Shown here: piece after piece, positions 9,176 through 19,437 of the stretch
Layout: every line of letters starts with the position of its first letter
Position numbering within the stretch: the first letter of the stretch is position 1
Assembly (NCBI GenBank): GCA_029690005.1
Contig: CP121458.1
Span: 3,658,001 to 3,722,000, forward strand
Reading direction: 5' to 3'
DNA: 64,000 nt
Origin: Prescottella defluvii
GTDB lineage: Bacteria; Actinomycetota; Actinomycetes; Mycobacteriales; Mycobacteriaceae
Translations under genes and position numbers: made by a program
The notes under the pieces: model-generated
Told to the model about the DNA's origin: nothing
What the model saw: only the letters and a program-made list of their open reading frames with translations
Databases searched by the model: none

Positions 9176-10165
9176 ATGCGTTTCGGACTGTTCGTACCCC
9201 AGGGCTGGCGGCTCGATCTCGTCGGCATCGACCCGGCGGACCAGTGGCCGGTGATGCGTGATCTCGCGCTGCGCGCCGACCGCGGGCCGTGGGACTCGCT
9301 CTGGGTCTACGACCATTTCCACACCTTTCCCGGGCCCACCGACGAGGCCACCCACGAGGCGTGGTCGCTGATGTCGGCGTTCGCCGCGGTCACCGAGCGC
9401 GTGCGCCTGGGTCAGATGTGCACCGCGATGAGCTACCGCAACCCCGCATACCTCGCGAAGGTCGCCGCGACCGCCGACATCATCTCCGGCGGCCGGATCG
9501 ACATGGGCATCGGCGGCGGCTGGTACGAGCACGAGTGGCGCGCCTACGGCTACGGATTCCCGTCCGCGGGCGAGCGGCTCGGCCGCCTGGACGAGGGCGT
9601 ACAGATCTTCAAACAGGCGTGGACCACCGGGACCGCGACGCTCGACGGCCGCCACTACCAGGTCGACGGCGCGATCGGTGCGTCCACTTCCGTTGCAGGA
9701 CGGCGGAATCCCGCTGTGGATCGCCGGTGGCGGCGAGAAGGTGACGCTGAAGATCGCCGCGAAGTACGCGCAGTACACGAACTTCGACGGTACCCCGGAG
9801 GGCTTCGCCCACAAGTCGCGGATCCTGCGCGAACACTGCGCCGATGTCGGCACCGACTTCGACGCGATCGTGCGGTCCGCGAACTACAACCTGGCGATCG
9901 GCCGCACCGAGGCCGAGGTGCGCGAGCGACTCGACGCCCTACACGCCCGCCTCGAACCGATCGTCGGGCCGGAGCGCGCCGACGCTTCCCTGGACGCGTT
10001 CCGCGGCATGCCGGCGGTCGGCACCCGGAGCAGATCGTCGAGAACCTCACCGCGTTGAAGAACGCAGGGTCTCGAGTACGCGATCTTCTACGTTCCCGAG
10101 GCCGCATACGACACGTCCGGTCTGGAACTGCTGCAGAGCAGGAGGTGCTCCCGCACCTGGCGTGA
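9176..10165 (+). CDS. LLM class F420-dependent oxidoreductase
   Basis: Luciferase-like monooxygenase fold enzyme that probably uses coenzyme F420 (TIGR03560-type naming); the substrate is unknown. The barrel begins MRFGLFVPQGW and shows LWVYDHFHTF, ERVRLGQMCTAMSYRNPAYLAK and GRIDMGIGGGWYEHEWRAYG, hallmarks of the F420-binding LLM group. Frame changes near 9680 and 10030-10060 must be bridged; the middle part reads GIPLWIAGGGEKVTLKIAAK and the C-terminus ends at 10165 (EVLPHLA). ATG 9176 follows AAGGACC. Bridged length of about 330 is normal. Confidence 0.85.
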   Translation: MRFGLFVPQGWRLDLVGIDPADQWPVMRDLALRADRGPWDSLWVYDHFHTFPGPTDEATHEAWSLMSAFAAVTERVRLGQMCTAMSYRNPAYLAKVAATADIISGGRIDMGIGGGWYEHEWRAYGYGFPSAGERLGRLDEGVQIFKQAWTTGTATLDGRHYQVDGAIGASTSVAGRRNPAVDRRWRREGDAEDRREVRAVHELRRYPGGLRPQVADPARTLRRCRHRLRRDRAVRELQPGDRPHRGRGARATRRPTRPPRTDRRAGARRRFPGRVPRHAGGRHPEQIVENLTALKNAGSRVRDLLRSRGRIRHVRSGTAAEQEVLPHLA

Positions 10166-10222
10166 GTCGGTGGGCCCTGGCCCACCGCCGACGCCCCGAG
10201 TAACGTCCGCGACAAGGGGACC

Positions 10223-11681
10223 TTGTCGTGGAGCTGGTTCGACGCCGACCAATACTGGCTCGGGCGGCTGCTCTTCAAGGAGGCGCTGGCCGTCATCTAC
10301 CTGTGCGCCTTCTTCGTCGCACTGGACCAGGTCCGGCCGCTCATTGGGAGGCGGGGTCCTGCCGATCCGGCGGTTCCTCGCCGGGGCGCGCTGGCGGCGG
10401 TCGCCGAGCGTCTCCACCTGCACTACTCGGACGGGTTCTTCGCAGCCGTCGCCTGGACCGGGCGCGGGTTGTCAGCGGTGGCGCTGCTGGGGTTACTGGA
10501 CCTGCTGCCGTTACCGCTGTGCGTGCTCGGGTGGCTGCTGCTGTGGGGCCTGTACCTGTCGATCGTCAACGTCGGGCAAGTCTGGTACGGGTTCGGGTGG
10601 GTCGCTGCTGCTCGAGGTGGGGCTGCTCGCGGTGTTCGTCGGCAACGCGCACACCGCACCACCCCTGCTGACGCTGCTGCTGCTGCGCTGGCTGCTGTTC
10701 CGGCTGGAATTCGGCGCCGGTCTGATCAAGATCCGCGGCGATCCGTGCTGGCGCGACCTGACCTGCCTGTACTACCACCACGAGACGCAGCCGATGCCCG
10801 GCCCGCTGAGCTGGCACTTCCATCACCTGCCCCGCCCGCTGCACAAGGTGGAGGTGGCGGGGGACCACTTCACCCAGCTGATCGTGCCGTTCTTCCTGTT
10901 CGTGCCGCAGCCCGTCGCGGGCGGAGCGGCCGCGATCATGATCCTGACCCAGCTGTGGCTGGTGGTGAGCGGCGACTTCGCCGTGGCTCGACTGCGCTCG
11001 CGATCGTTGCTGGGGCTGTCAGGTGCTGCCGAACGGGTTCATGGGAGGCGGTACGATGCTGCGAGTGGAGGCGCCGTCGGACATCGCCCCGAGCCCCGGT
11101 GTGGTTCAGTGGTGATCGGCGTTCGCCGTCGCGATCGCCGTCGCACGAGCGTTGAGCTACCGTTCGCCGCACGCAACCTCTCCTCCAGCCACCGGATCTG
11201 ATGAACGCGTCGTTCTCGATCCGTCGGCACCTGGTGAACACGTACGGGGCGTTCGGGCGCGTCGCGAGGAGCGCGACGCGAGATCGTCCTGAGAGGGTGC
11301 CGCGACGAGTATCCGACGGCGGAGAGCGAATGGTCGGCCTACGAGTTCAAGGGCAGAGCCGGGCGATGTGCGGCGCCGTCCCGCCAGTTCGCCCCGTACC
11401 ACCTGCGGCTGGACTGGCTGATGTGGTTCGCCGCGATCTCCCCGGCTACGCGACGGCGTGGTTCGGCGGATTGGTCGAGCGCCTGCTCGAGCGGGGACGC
11501 GGCGCTGCTGAAACTGCTGCATCACAACCCGTTCCCGGACGCGCCGCCGGCGGTGATCCGGGCGCGGCTGTACCGCTACCGGTTCACCACCCGCGACGAA
11601 CACCGCGAGAGCGGCGCCTGGTGGGCCCGCGCTCTCGAGGCCGAGTTCCTGCCGCCGGTGTCGCGGCGCGGGCCACCGTAG
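10223..11681 (+). CDS. Lipase maturation factor family membrane protein
   Basis: Multi-pass membrane protein resembling lipase maturation factor 1 (LMF1), which in animals aids lipase folding; bacterial homologues have no settled role. TTG 10223 (AAGGGGA upstream) starts WSWFDADQYWLGRLLFKEA, the conserved N-terminus. Further family pieces are RLEFGAGLIKIRGDPCW, LTCLYYHHETQPMPGPLSW and DHFTQLIVPFFLFVPQP, and the C-terminal LDWLMWFAAISP, LHHNPFPDAPP and YRYRFTT segments. These lie in alternating frames, so at least six indels are needed; this is one of the most damaged genes of the window. Bridged length about 485 residues fits the family. Confidence 0.75.
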
Positions 11682-11706
11682 TATCCGACCGCCCGCCGCC
11701 GGTGGC

Positions 11707-12248
11707 TCAGCTGCTGCTGCCGAGCCGATCCGGGAGACGGATCGACGGGATAGGCCGCGACCTTCATGATCACCGAGCCTTCGCAGGGGCCGCTCGCGAT
11801 GTCGGTGCGCCACGAGCCGACCAGCGTGCCGTCCCGGTTGCGGGGTGTAATGCGCCAGCGAGTGCGCCGGCGCCCACACCTTGGGCACGCCCTCGCCCTG
11901 CCAGCAGTCCCACTGCCAGTCGTAGGGATGCACCCAGCTCGTCCCGTCCCACGTGTACCGCGCCGGTTGTGGGAGCGTCGGGTCGGCGGGCTTGGGCCCA
12001 TCGATCACGGTGGCCACGCAGGTCCCGTCCGAACAGGTCGTCTCGAACGTGTAGGTATCGGCGAAGTCGGGCTCCCACTGCCGGGCCGCCAGACTCGTGC
12101 CGGTCTTGGTCGCCGCGAAGCGCTTCACGGAGTACGGCCCGGACCAGGACGGCTGCGTCGCGCCCACGGACGAGGCGGCGCCTGCGGGTGCGGCGCCGGC
12201 AACCAACCAGGTAGCGATCAACGCAACTGCCAGCAGTGCTTTTCGCAT
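11707..12248 (-). CDS. Exported protein of unknown function
   Basis: Secreted protein with a clear Sec signal peptide, MRKALLAVALIATWLVAGAA followed by an Ala-rich cleavage region (PAGAASS), starting at ATG 12248. The mature part has paired cysteines (TTCSDGTCVATV) and an aromatic repeat-like stretch (RYTWDGTSWVHPYDWQWDCW) known from small exported mycobacterial proteins of undefined function. After a frame change near 11850 it continues DGTLVGSWRTDIASGPC and SVIMKVAAYPV. The end is uncertain; a stop at 11707-11709 is reached if a further base is shifted. It converges on the lipase-maturation-factor gene. Confidence 0.6.
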
Positions 12249-12324
12249 GGGCGAATTGAAGCGCGCAGCCCAACCGGTCCGTCGACGATCACCGAATTGC
12301 CGTGATCTCGGTCGGCGATCTCGG

Positions 12325-14696
<2,372 letters not shown>

Positions 14697-14753
14697 CGTG
14701 TCTCCATCTGTGGCGGCGGCGTGTGCGCAGGTGGGGGCTGTGGCCACCACGCG

Positions 14754-15194
14754 CTAGGTGCCACTCGCGGCGGACGCTTCTCGATTCCTGATCGGTCGGG
14801 TGACCTGCTTCGTCACGCACGACGGCATCTCCGTCGCGGGTCGCGCCTGATCCCGGTAGGCGCTGGGTGAGACGCCGACGAGCTCGGTGAAACGGGTGCT
14901 GAACGTGCCCAGCGACGAGCAGCCGACGGCGAAGCACACCTCGGTCACGCTGAGATCGCCGCGCCGCAGCAGCGCCATCGCGCGCTCGATCCGCCGCGTC
15001 ATCAGGTACGCGTACGGCGGCTCACCGTACGCGAGCCGGAACTGCCGGCTGAGATGTCCGGCCGACATGTGCACGCCGCGGGCGAGCGCCTCGACGTCCA
15101 GCGGCTGCGCGTACTCCCGGTCGATCCGGTCGCGTACGCGGCGGAGCAGCGCCAGGTCGCGCAGGCGCTGCGCTTCGTCGGGTCTGCTGGTCAC
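14754..15194 (-). CDS. AraC family transcriptional regulator
   Basis: Intact small AraC/XylS-type regulator of 146 residues that consists almost only of the DNA-binding domain. The first helix-turn-helix reads LDVEALARGVHMSAGHLSR and the second LSVTEVCFAVGCSSLGTF, followed by the family signature FTELVGVSPSAYR. No sensor domain is present, so it may act alone or with a partner effector. It begins at ATG 15194 and lies 57 bases upstream of the UvrA-like gene on the same strand, an arrangement that suggests local control of that gene. Confidence 0.85.
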   Translation of the reverse strand: MTSRPDEAQRLRDLALLRRVRDRIDREYAQPLDVEALARGVHMSAGHLSRQFRLAYGEPPYAYLMTRRIERAMALLRRGDLSVTEVCFAVGCSSLGTFSTRFTELVGVSPSAYRDQARPATEMPSCVTKQVTRPIRNREASAASGT

Positions 15195-15716
15195 CTGCGA
15201 AATCGTGCCACAACTCGCGGTGGTAGCGCACGGTCTGCGCCGCGTGGTGCGCTCCCGACCGGGGAGCCGCTGCGCAACTCGACGGCCGCGGCGTCACGCT
15301 GCCGTCCAGCGCCTCGCGGGCGCCGCCCGAACCCGAAATGACTTCCTCCTCAGTCAATTTCGTCCAATCGCCGCCGACGGTCGAACCCCGGAGCTGCGAC
15401 CACGGTCGGCCTGGGCGCCCACTCCTGCGTCCGACACGCGGAATCCCGCGACTTCCACCAAGGAATGGGCGCTCAGGCCGACGCGGTCACGGGCGCACGC
15501 GGCGCTGAAGACCCCTACTCACGCTAATGGCAGTTAGCGCCATCACCGAAACCGGAAGTCCGAGGGGCAATCTCGCCTCTACAGCGCGTCGACGGCTCAA
15601 ACTCGGACATAGCGGCGTTTCGTCACGGTGACAGTTAGGCGCTCACTCGATTCGGCATACAGAACTGTCGGTTCTACTCGGTAGGCTCACTCGACAGACG
15701 CGAGAGGAGCACGGGT
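15195..15716. other. Non-coding stretch upstream of recombinase with repeats
   Basis: About 520 bases without a supported gene. The left part should hold the promoter of the minus-strand AraC gene. The right part has an 18-base imperfect palindrome at 15522-15539 (CGCTAA and TTAGCG arms), an inverted repeat AGAAC-TGTCG-GTTCT at 15661-15675 and a 10-base direct repeat GCTCACTCGA at 15641-15650 and 15685-15694. The latter two lie within 80 bases of the recombinase start, where regulator or recombinase sites would be expected. Confidence 0.6.
15522..15539. promoter_or_regulatory. Operator-like inverted repeat CGCTAA-N6-TTAGCG
   Basis: Six-base perfect arms CGCTAA (15522-15527) and TTAGCG (15534-15539) separated by six bases, the geometry of many TetR-family operators. 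No TetR gene is present in the window, so the binding protein, if any, is unknown. It lies 178 bases before the recombinase start and 328 bases before the AraC start. Confidence 0.35.
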
Positions 15717-16916
15717 GTGAGTGAACAGGTCGACACGGCCAGTGTCGTGCCCGCTCTGCCTGCCGTTCCCGAACGCCCGGCGGCATCGACCGGGCCCGGA
15801 CTCGAACCTGCCGTACCGGTGCTGTCCGCGTCCGCCGAGGCCCGGATCGTCGCCGCCCTCGAGCAGCGGCACTCTCGTTCGACCGCCCGGAACTATCGCA
15901 CGGACTGGGACAAGTTCCGCGCCTGGTGCGCGGAGCACGGGCAGGTGCCGATGCCGGCGCACCCACATACCGTCGCCGACTATCTCCACCGAGCACGCCG
16001 AACAGCGCACCGGCACCGGGGAACGCCGGGTACGCGACGAACACGCTCACCCGATGGGTGGCGTCGATCAACTACTGGCACCGAGCCTGCGCCCGCCCGC
16101 GCCCGGGCAGGCTCAGATCGTCAAGGACACGCTGGCCGGCCTGCGTCGCACCTACGCCGCCGCCGGTGAGCGCCCGACCAAACGCGTCGCGCCACTGCTG
16201 GGGGACGAGATCGGCTACATCCTCGCCACGATGCGTCAGAATGCGGAGACGTGGCAGGACCAACTGCGCGAACGCCGCGACTCGGCGGTCATCCTGATCG
16301 GATTCCTGGGTGCCTTCCGCCGTTCCGAGCTGTCCGGCCTGCAACTGCGCGACATCACCCTCCACCCCCAGGACGGGCTGCACATCCTGGTGCGTCGATC
16401 GAAGACCGACCAGGTCGGCGGCGGCATGGTCAAGGCCACCCCGTTCGCAGTCGGGCACCGCACCTGCCCGCCGTGCGTGTACCGACGCTGGCTCGATGTC
16501 GTCCTCGCTCACCATCGGGATGGCCGCGCCGGTATCGCCCAGTTACTCGGTGCCCAGACACGTTCGGCACGCACATCTGCCACGTCCCCTATCCCGACCT
16601 CCTCCCCGACGTCGCGACATCGCCGGTGTTCCGGCCGCTGCGGGTGAACGGGAACATCGGTGACAGCGCCTGACCGGGCAGGGTATCCACGGGGTGATCC
16701 GCCGTGCCGCCGCCGACGCCGGACTCTCCCCGCCAAGATCGCGAATCTCGGCGGGCACTCCCTGCGCGCCGGGTTCGTCACCCAGGCGTTCCGCAACGGC
16801 GCCCAGGCCCACGAAGTCATGCGGCAGACCGGGCACAGAACCCCGCCACCCTGGAAATCTATGCACGCGAACACAATCCCCTCACAGGGAACGCGGTCGC
16901 AGGCTTCGAGATCTGA
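15717..16916 (+). CDS. Tyrosine recombinase / site-specific integrase
   Basis: Tyrosine recombinase of about 400 residues. GTG 15717 follows GAGAGGAG. The N-terminal core-binding domain contains SRSTARNYRTDWDKFRAWC. The catalytic domain has the first Arg in FLGAFRRSELSGL, the HxxR box in GGHSLRAGFVTQAF, the second His in RQTGHR and the nucleophile Tyr in TLEIYAREHN. Frame changes near 16010, 16070, 16550, 16670 and 16850 must be bridged, so this copy may be decayed or simply mis-sequenced. No att site, tRNA or other phage or element genes adjoin it, so it may be a solitary chromosomal recombinase. The 3' end overlaps the convergent PPOX gene by 58 bases. Confidence 0.8.
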
Positions 16917-17350
16917 TCCGCCGGGGCAAGTCCGGCCGGTGGCTGCACGGTCGGATATCGCTCAGCGTTCCCGCCGACCATCACTGCCATGCCCACGGTT
17001 CCGCCCCGCCCGCGGCGGAGCAGGCTGCTCTTGACACCGATCCAGCCGAGGATCCCGTACTTGCGGGCGATCGCCGCGCGGGCCTGATCGGTGCCGGCGT
17101 CGTCGAGCACGACGGCGGTGGCGTCGATCTGCGGGCCCTTCGGGTTGCCGCGCACGTCGCACACGCCGATCGTGACATTCGGGTCGCGCCGGATGCGTTT
17201 GACCTTCCACGAGTCGGTGACCGTCCACATCAGCATCCGGTCGCCGTCCATCGCCGCCCACAACGGGGTCGGCACTCCGGAACCGTCTTTCCGGAACGTG
17301 GTCAGCAGAACGTACTTCGCGGCACCGATCTCGCTCAGCGTGACAGCCAT
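16859..17350 (-). CDS. PPOX class F420-dependent oxidoreductase / pyridoxamine-phosphate-oxidase-fold protein
   Basis: Split beta-barrel flavin/F420-binding protein. From ATG 17350 it reads MAVTLSEIGAAKYVLLTTFR, with the core VPTPLWAAMDGDRMLMWTV, KVKRIRRDPNVTIGVCD and a C-terminal IARKYGILGWIGVKSSL, typical of actinobacterial PPOX-class F420 enzymes. The substrate is unknown. The tail after GTVGMAVMVGG is unusually long and runs into the recombinase gene; a lost stop through an indel is likely, and the real end may be near 16970. Convergent with the recombinase. Confidence 0.7.
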   Translation of the reverse strand: MAVTLSEIGAAKYVLLTTFRKDGSGVPTPLWAAMDGDRMLMWTVTDSWKVKRIRRDPNVTIGVCDVRGNPKGPQIDATAVVLDDAGTDQARAAIARKYGILGWIGVKSSLLRRGRGGTVGMAVMVGGNAERYPTVQPPAGLAPADQISKPATAFPVRGLCSRA

Positions 17351-17461
17351 GCATTCAATGTACGGGTCCCGCCGCCGATCGGATGAACGTCGAATGAACA
17401 TCTCTGCGGTTCCGGCGTTTTCATTTGAACGCTCGTCCATCCTCGGGTTTGCTGTGACATC

Positions 17462-18530
17462 GTGACCGAGATGAACCCGATCAACCGCCGCTCCTTCCTC
17501 GCCGGAGCCGGCGTCGCGGCCGCTGCCGTCCCGATGATGGCGATGGCGCCCACCGCCGCAGCCGCGGCGGCGCCTGCCCGGGCAAGTTCGCCTTCCCCAC
17601 GACGTCGAACGTCCGGGTGCTCGTCACCGGTGACGCCGGAACCGGCACCCCCGCGCAGTGGGCTGTCTCCGACGCGATGCGCAAGGTGCACCGGTCCGCA
17701 CCGTTCGGGATGGCGCTCGGCCTCGGCGACAACATCTACGAGGCCGGACCGAACGGCGACCGGGATGCCCAGTTCGCCAGCAAGTTCGAGGACCCGAACC
17801 ACGGTCTGGACTTCCCGTGGGTGATGGCCCTCGGCAATCACGACAACACCGCGATCTTCCCCGGCGACGGCGGCTGGCTGCTGCGCGGCAACGACGAGGT
17901 CGATTACCACCGGACCTCCCGCAAGTGGTGGATGCCGTACCGCTACTATTCGGTGCGGGTGCCCGAGGAGAACCCGATCGTCGAGTTCTTCGTCCTCGAC
18001 CTCAACCCGGTCGCGGCGTACCTGCCTCCCCTGTTCGTGCCGTATTGGGCGGCGGACGGGCAGTTCATGAACGAGCAGCGGGCCTGGCTGGACGCGGCGA
18101 TCGCCGCGTCCCCGGCGAAGTGGAAGATCGCCTGCACCCACCACCCGTACCTGAGCAACGGGTCGCACGGGGACGCCGGTGCGTACGACGGGATCCCGCT
18201 CGAACCGATGAACGGGATCCACGCCAAGCGCTTCTACGAGGACCATGTCGTCGGCCGCTGCCAGTTCATCCTCTCGGGGCACGATCACTCGCTGCAGGTT
18301 CTCGAGCCGACCGTCGAGTCGAAGGGCACCGGCAGATCGTCTCGGGCGCGGCCGGCAAGGACAGCCACGGCCAGTCCACCCGGCCGGACCGGGCGAGTCT
18401 CTACCAGAATTTCAACGATCTCGGCTTCATGGCCATGGACTTCACTGCGGACTCGGTGCGGCTGCAGGCCTACACCGTCGACATCCCCACCGCCGAACCG
18501 AAGCTCGCGTTCGATCGGCGTCTGGCCTGA
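17462..18530 (+). CDS. Tat-exported metallophosphoesterase (acid phosphatase-like)
   Basis: Secreted calcineurin-like phosphatase. The N-terminus has a twin-arginine signal (NRRSFLAGAGVAAAAVPM). The five metallophosphatase blocks are all visible: GDAGTG, GLGDNIYE, ALGNHDNTA, CTHHPYLSNGSHG and ILSGHDHSLQ, which build a di-metal site as in purple acid phosphatases. Frame changes occur near 17600 and 18325; the C-terminus ends at 18530 (AFDRRLA). Start could be GTG 17462 or ATG 17471. Tat export agrees with folding and metal loading in the cytoplasm; the tatA and tatC genes are elsewhere in this window. Confidence 0.85.
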
Positions 18531-18557
18531 CGGTCGCGATGACTTTCGCGGACCCGG

Positions 18558-18602
18558 CGAGTCCGTCTTCTCGTATCACCATCATCGAGGTCGGAGTGCC
18601 AC
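18558..18602 (+). repeat. Leader repeat shared with the second DHFR-like gene
   Basis: The 45 bases just before the GTG at 18603 match the 45 bases before the GTG at 21974 in 37 positions and with identical spacing to the start codon. It includes the ribosome site (CGGAG). The duplication therefore covers at least part of the leader as well as the gene. Confidence 0.8.
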
Positions 18603-19244
18603 GTGAGTCGGCTGCTGCGGGTCCAGAATTTCAACGTCTCCAGTGACGGAATCGGCGCCGGGGAGAAGCGAGAGCTTCGAGAGCCCGTTCGGGCTCGACC
18701 CCGGCGCGATGTTCGCATGGGCCGGCGCGACCGCCAGCTGGCCCATGCGAACCGACCCCGGCGGCAGCCGCGGCCTCGACGACTACTTCACCCGCGACTT
18801 CTCGCGCAACGTCGGCGCCGAGATCATGGGCCGCAACAAGTTCGGTCCTCAGCGCGGCCCGTGGGAGAACCTGGAGTGGGAAGGCTGGTGGGGTGACGAG
18901 CCGCCGTTCCACACGCCGGTTTTCGTCCTGACCCACCACCCCCGGCCGTCGATCACGCGTGGCGAGACCACGTTCCACTTCGTCGACGGAGACCCCGCCA
19001 CGATCCTCGAGCAGGCCAAGGAGGCGGCGCTGGGGAAGGACGTCCGACTCGGCGGCGGCGTCACCACCATCCGGCAGTTCCTCGACGCCGACCTCGTCGG
19101 CACCATGCACGTGGCCGTCTCCCGATCACGCTCGGCTCCGGACTGCGCCTGTGGGAAACGCCGGACGAACTGCTCGACCGATTCCACCTGGAAACGGTGC
19201 CCAGCCCGAGCGGCGTCACGCACCACCTGTTCTGGCGGAAGTAG
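18603..19244 (+). CDS. Dihydrofolate reductase (RibD C-terminal) family protein, copy 1
   Basis: RibD-C/DHFR-like NADPH-binding protein of about 212 residues; proteins of this group reduce pterin- or flavin-related substrates, but the actual substrate is unknown. GTG 18603 begins VSRLLRVQNFNVSSDGIGAG. Frame changes occur near 18660 and 19120. Conserved parts are NVGAEIMGRNKFGPQ, FVLTHHPRPSITRGETTFHF and DVRLGGGVTTIRQFLDADLV (the GGGxxTIRQFL nucleotide-binding block), ending GVTHHLFWRK at 19244. A near-identical paralogue lies 3.3 kb downstream (21974), with the FHA-ABC gene on the opposite strand between them. Confidence 0.85.
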
Positions 19245-19257
19245 ACGGCCACGTCGG

Positions 19258-19282
19258 GCCTGCTCCGGGATTCGGAGCAGGC
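19258..19282 (+). terminator. 9-bp stem terminator-like hairpin
   Basis: GCCTGCTCC (19258-19266) pairs perfectly with GGAGCAGGC (19274-19282) around a 7-base loop, 13 bases after the stop of DHFR-like copy 1. It fits a factor-assisted or intrinsic terminator between convergent genes. Confidence 0.65.
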
Positions 19283-19437
19283 TCACGGTTCGTGCCTGTC
19301 GGGCTACTCCCTCGCTTTCGGGTCCATACGATGACGGACGGATGTGCCGAGCAGCGGCTAGGCGGGCGCGCGTGTGGAGAGTTCGGCCGGAAGTTCGAAG
19401 ACGTTGCGCGGCAGCTGTTCGCAGAGTTTGACGACCT

